In this document: piece after piece, positions 4,382 to 6,863 of the stretch | Layout of the letters: every line of letters begins with the position of its first letter | Position numbering within the stretch: position 1 is the first letter of the stretch | Source: JADFQT01 sp047516825 | Lineage (GTDB): Bacteria > Chloroflexota > Dehalococcoidia > Lucifugimonadales > UBA3495 | NCBI GenBank assembly: GCA_047516825.1 | Contig: JAKZUA010000185.1 | Span: 1-6,863 of the forward strand | Reading direction: 5' to 3' | Length of the DNA: 6,863 bases | The notes under the pieces: generated by a model | What the model was told of the DNA's origin: nothing | Database searches by the model: none | What the model saw: only the letters and a program-made list of their open reading frames with translations | Translations under genes and position numbers: made by a program

Positions 4382-5380
4382 CTAGAGGTTTAGCAGACTC
4401 TCCAGATTTTGGTACAGAATCCTCTCCTTTTCTTCCTGGCTCAGGCTCTTCAGGCCCTGAATCCATCCCGTTGGCGAAGGATCCCAGGGGACAAACGGCC
4501 AGTCGCTGCCCAGGACGACGCGGTCGATGCCTACGGAATCGATAAGAAAGCGAAGGGCAGTCTCGCTCATGGTGATGCAGTCGTAGTAAATCTGCCGCTG
4601 ATAGGTGCTGGGAGGTCGGCTGATGTTAGTTCTCGCCTCCGAGCGCACTTGCCAACCCCGGTCCAATCGGCCCATACTGAAGCAGGCCGGGCCCCCGCCG
4701 TGAGCGATGCATACCTTCAGGTCCGGGAATTTCTCCAATATGCCCCCAAAAATTAGGATGGCGGTGATCAGGGTATCCTCAACAATCACCCCTACGCTAT
4801 TGGGTATCGTGTACTTGGGAGCGCGGTCCACTACCAGATTATCCTGGGGTTGAGGGTGATAGAACAGCACAGCCCCCATCGATTCCGCCGCTTCAAACAA
4901 AGGCAGAAACTCCGGTTCATCCCAGTTTTTCCCGTTGACCACCGTGTCCAACTCGGCCCCTTTCAAGCCCAAGACGTTTACCGCTCGGTCCAGTTCGGCG
5001 ATGGAGGCAGCCACGTCCTGGAGAGGCAAGGTTGCCATTCCGGAGAACCTCTGGGGCCACTGGCGGGTCATGGAAGCGATCTCGTCGTTCACTTCCTGGG
5101 CCTGAGCGACACCCGCCGAGGCTTCCAGGTGGTATCCCAGGATTTGCGTGTGGATTGAAACTACCTGAACCTCCGTGCCCTGCTGATCCATGTCCTCGAG
5201 ACGTTCTTCGGGAGTGAAGCGCACCTTCGGCGTTTGAATGGCGCCGACCTTGCCTTCCCGGATGAACAAAGAGTTTTTCTCCGCGGTATGGTAGCGGATG
5301 CCATACCAATCCCCTCCAGCGTCGACAGTTCGCCACAAGCATTGGGGCACCAGATGGGCGTGGATGTCTATGCTGCGCAC
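4382..5380 (-). CDS. ACMSD-like metal-dependent amidohydrolase (amidohydrolase 2 family)
   Basis: The protein is complete at 332 residues, the family's usual size, with a TIM-barrel layout. DIHAH gives H7 and H9; YHP gives H175; AHGGG gives H227; GSDWPF gives D293. These match the zinc ligands and catalytic histidine of 2-amino-3-carboxymuconate-6-semialdehyde decarboxylase (His, His, His, Asp plus a catalytic His) in near-identical spacing. R241 in GRLDRGW sits where ACMSD has a substrate arginine. Relatives decarboxylate or hydrolyse aromatic and ring-cleavage acids (ACMSD, gamma-resorcylate and 5-carboxyvanillate decarboxylases) in the cytoplasm. The family is certain, the substrate is not: no kynurenine or aromatic-degradation genes are next to it. 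The start is GTG at 5380-5378, supported by GAGG seven bases upstream. It appears to be its own transcription unit, 340 bases behind the polymerase gene on the same strand. Confidence 0.9.
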   Translation of the reverse strand: MRSIDIHAHLVPQCLWRTVDAGGDWYGIRYHTAEKNSLFIREGKVGAIQTPKVRFTPEERLEDMDQQGTEVQVVSIHTQILGYHLEASAGVAQAQEVNDEIASMTRQWPQRFSGMATLPLQDVAASIAELDRAVNVLGLKGAELDTVVNGKNWDEPEFLPLFEAAESMGAVLFYHPQPQDNLVVDRAPKYTIPNSVGVIVEDTLITAILIFGGILEKFPDLKVCIAHGGGPACFSMGRLDRGWQVRSEARTNISRPPSTYQRQIYYDCITMSETALRFLIDSVGIDRVVLGSDWPFVPWDPSPTGWIQGLKSLSQEEKERILYQNLESLLNL

Positions 5381-5387
5381 TTTTCTA

Positions 5388-5391
5388 CCTC
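5388..5391 (-). promoter_or_regulatory. Shine-Dalgarno GAGG that fixes the GTG start of the amidohydrolase
   Basis: On the minus strand TTGAGG is followed by TAGAAAA and GTG. The metal-binding DIHAH motif begins at residue 5, so the start cannot lie further inside the gene. Confidence 0.7.
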
Positions 5392-5545
5392 AAGCGGTCC
5401 TGACTGTGGGTGTCTGGAATAAGGTTTTCCGCCGGCCAGGTCTGGACCATCGCATTTGCAGTCGTATTTTCGGTCGATGCTTGATGCCAAGCACCCCAAA
5501 GCTTAATTGCCCGCCGACCGGTAGTCAAACCGTCCGCAACGACCC

Positions 5546-5692
5546 ATGTCATTCCGATGGACACAGCGACTGAGGAATCTAAATCCTGGGCCTTTAAACC
5601 TCATGATTTGGTATTACAGTCACCCAATAGTTAATGGCGTCAGGAACATGTGCCGAAGGACTTTAGACTCCTCGTTTCCCTCGGGGTGACAT
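5546..5692. mobile_element. MITE-like element with imperfect terminal inverted repeats
   Basis: The left arm (5546-5583) begins ATGTCATTCCGATGGACAC and ends GAGGAATCTAAA. The reverse complement of the right arm (5692-5662) reads ATGTCACCCCGAGGGAAAC and then GAGGAGTCTAAA. The arms match at most positions; the left has 7 extra bases (AGCGACT) before GAGGA. The 78 bases between them encode nothing. The ends resemble the widespread TGTCATTCCGA...GAGGAATCT intergenic repeats of several bacterial phyla (family knowledge from memory). With 147 bp and no transposase it would be non-autonomous, or two head-to-head copies of a REP-like unit. It may also act as a terminator for the polymerase gene. Confidence 0.6.
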
Positions 5693-5720
5693 CTTGAGAT
5701 AAGGCTTAACCCGTAGTGGA

Positions 5721-6863
5721 TTACTGCCAGTCCTTGGACCGGGGCAAGTTTTGCTCCAGCATTTTTATGTGGTGCACCTCTTGAGCCACGATATTAAAGG
5801 TGTCTTCCCGTCGGGACACCACTCCGGACATCACCAGCAGAGGCTCTCGGATCAGCAACCGGAACTTCTGGTACACGTCGGGCCAGAGCACCAGGGGAAT
5901 GTGACCGAACTCGTCCTCCAGGGTGATGAACACGGCCTTGGCGTGGGGACGCTGCCGGCGTATTACCAGGCCGGCCACGGTTACCTCCGCTCCTTCGTTT
6001 AGCTCCAAAATGGACTGGCTGTTCATTACGTGCCGGGGCAGACTGGGGCGCAGGAAGGCCATTACATGACCCTGGGGATACAATCCCAGGGTGGAGTACT
6101 CGCTGGCCATGGTCTCCCACCGGTTCTGCGGCAGCAGCTGGGCCATGTCCTGCTCCACGGGTAGGGAGAGAGGCTGTTGGTAACCGCCGGGGCGGTAGCG
6201 CAAACCGATCTCCCACAGGGCCGCGCGGCGGTGGGACGTCAGCGAATCGAAAGCCCCGGCCAGAACCAGCTGCTCCAGGGCCTCCCGCTGTAATCCGGTG
6301 CGTTGCATGGCGTCGGCCAGACTGGCGAAGACGCCGCCTTGATTGCGAGCGCCGACAATGGCCGAGGCCGCCGCCGCGCCCACCTTCTTGACTTGGAGGA
6401 AGCCCAGCAGTAGCGACTCGTCCTCGATGACGCATTTTTCCAGGCTGGCGTTGATGTCTGGGTTCAGCACCCGAATGCCGCGACGCTTGGCGTCTTCTTT
6501 CAATGTCTCCAGGTTGTAAAACCCCATGGGCTGCTGGTTGAAGATGGCAACAAAGAATTCCAGCGGGTAGTAGTGCTTGAGCCAGGCCATGTGGTAAGCG
6601 GTTACCCCAAAGGCGAAGGCGTGGGATTCGGGAAACATGTACTGGCCGTTGAACTTTTTAAAAATCTTTACTGCGGTCTCTTCCGGCACGCCATTGTTCA
6701 GCGCGCCCTGTAGGAACCGGTCCCAGTGGAGGTCCAGCAGCGACAGATCCCTTCTCCACACGAAGGCGCGGCGCAGCCGGTCGGCCTCCACGGCGCTAAA
6801 CCCGGCCACGTCCATGGCCAGCTGATTCACCTGGTCCTGAAAAAGAATGACACCCAGGGTGCG
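5721..6863 (-). CDS. dnaE2: DNA polymerase III alpha subunit, DnaE2 (error-prone) type, C-terminal 380 residues
   Basis: The frame runs in from the right edge, so the start and the PHP and palm domains lie outside. Visible, in order: the fingers segment TLGVILFQDQVNQLAMD with AGFSAVEADRLRRA (about 2-33); FPESHAFAFG (77-86); NQQPMGFY (109-116) and AKRRGI..LNPDIN; a tandem helix-hairpin-helix region with QVKKVGAAAASAI (about 157-169) and AGAFDSL; and an OB fold from VTVAGLVIRRQRP to VVSRREDTFNIVAQEV (about 294-361). The end, RSKDWQ, resembles the SRDF/W ending of full-length homologs, so the C-terminus is intact. FPESHA instead of FPKSHA and the NQQPMGFY block are hallmarks of DnaE2/ImuC, the alpha subunit used in translesion synthesis; the replicative DnaE is the alternative. 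No imuA, imuB or lexA-type gene is visible downstream. Confidence 0.9.
   Translation of the reverse strand, partial: RTLGVILFQDQVNQLAMDVAGFSAVEADRLRRAFVWRRDLSLLDLHWDRFLQGALNNGVPEETAVKIFKKFNGQYMFPESHAFAFGVTAYHMAWLKHYYPLEFFVAIFNQQPMGFYNLETLKEDAKRRGIRVLNPDINASLEKCVIEDESLLLGFLQVKKVGAAAASAIVGARNQGGVFASLADAMQRTGLQREALEQLVLAGAFDSLTSHRRAALWEIGLRYRPGGYQQPLSLPVEQDMAQLLPQNRWETMASEYSTLGLYPQGHVMAFLRPSLPRHVMNSQSILELNEGAEVTVAGLVIRRQRPHAKAVFITLEDEFGHIPLVLWPDVYQKFRLLIREPLLVMSGVVSRREDTFNIVAQEVHHIKMLEQNLPRSKDWQ

Larger units (their letters stand above)
5381..5720. other. 340-base gap with a MITE-like element, no gene
   Basis: The gap lies between the polymerase stop and the amidohydrolase start, both minus strand. 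Its left half (5381-5545) shows no recognisable element apart from the ribosome binding site; it should contain the amidohydrolase promoter, which I cannot point to. The right half is taken up by the inverted-repeat element at 5546-5692. Confidence 0.5.

Noticed and set aside
5794..6435. 213-codon minus-strand frame inside the polymerase gene
   Set aside because: Arginine-, glycine- and proline-rich shadow of the GC-rich polymerase gene in another frame.
1..6863. tRNA, rRNA or CRISPR array
   Set aside because: No cloverleaf, no ribosomal RNA signature and no regularly spaced repeats were seen on either strand.

Overview
This window looks like bacterial chromosome of moderately high GC. It carries a small Tad/Flp-type pilin cluster, an error-prone DNA polymerase III alpha subunit (DnaE2 type), an ACMSD-like amidohydrolase, long intergenic stretches and at least two kinds of repeat-like palindromic sequence. 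That combination would fit a Chloroflexota lineage such as Dehalococcoidia or SAR202. No marker gene here settles the phylum, so the placement is inference.

Region 1 (1-1281, minus strand) is a pilin island. Read in the direction of transcription it holds a 79-residue Flp-type pilin, two hairpins (one a perfect 34-bp palindrome), a palindromic repeat, a second Flp-type pilin of 60 residues, and, 2 nt further on, a TadE-like pseudopilin. All three proteins carry the G/XXXXE(Y/F) prepilin peptidase signature before a hydrophobic helix. The TadE-like protein loses its expected C-terminal part close to where a plus-strand gene tail ends (stop at 104-106). No assembly ATPase, platform or secretin gene is in view.

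Region 2 (1282-3109) starts with about 600 bases without a supported gene. It continues with a plus-strand class I SAM-dependent methyltransferase with an N-terminal winged-helix-like domain. The two domains are in different frames and join again if one base is restored near 2038, so the gene as given is frameshifted.

Region 3 (3110-4319, plus strand) has a four-helix membrane protein that keeps the two catalytic aspartates of signal peptidase II (LspA) in correct spacing but lacks other family-conserved residues. After about 360 bases without a gene comes a small, very acidic coiled-coil protein with an excellent ribosome binding site. An exact 18-bp direct repeat links the start of the LspA-like gene with the gap behind it.

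Region 4 (4382-6863, minus strand) has a complete ACMSD-like metal-dependent amidohydrolase with a GTG start. A 340-base gap with a MITE-like inverted-repeat element separates it from the C-terminal 380 residues of the DnaE2-type polymerase, which runs off the right edge. Apart from the pilin genes, the neighbours do not form an obvious shared pathway.
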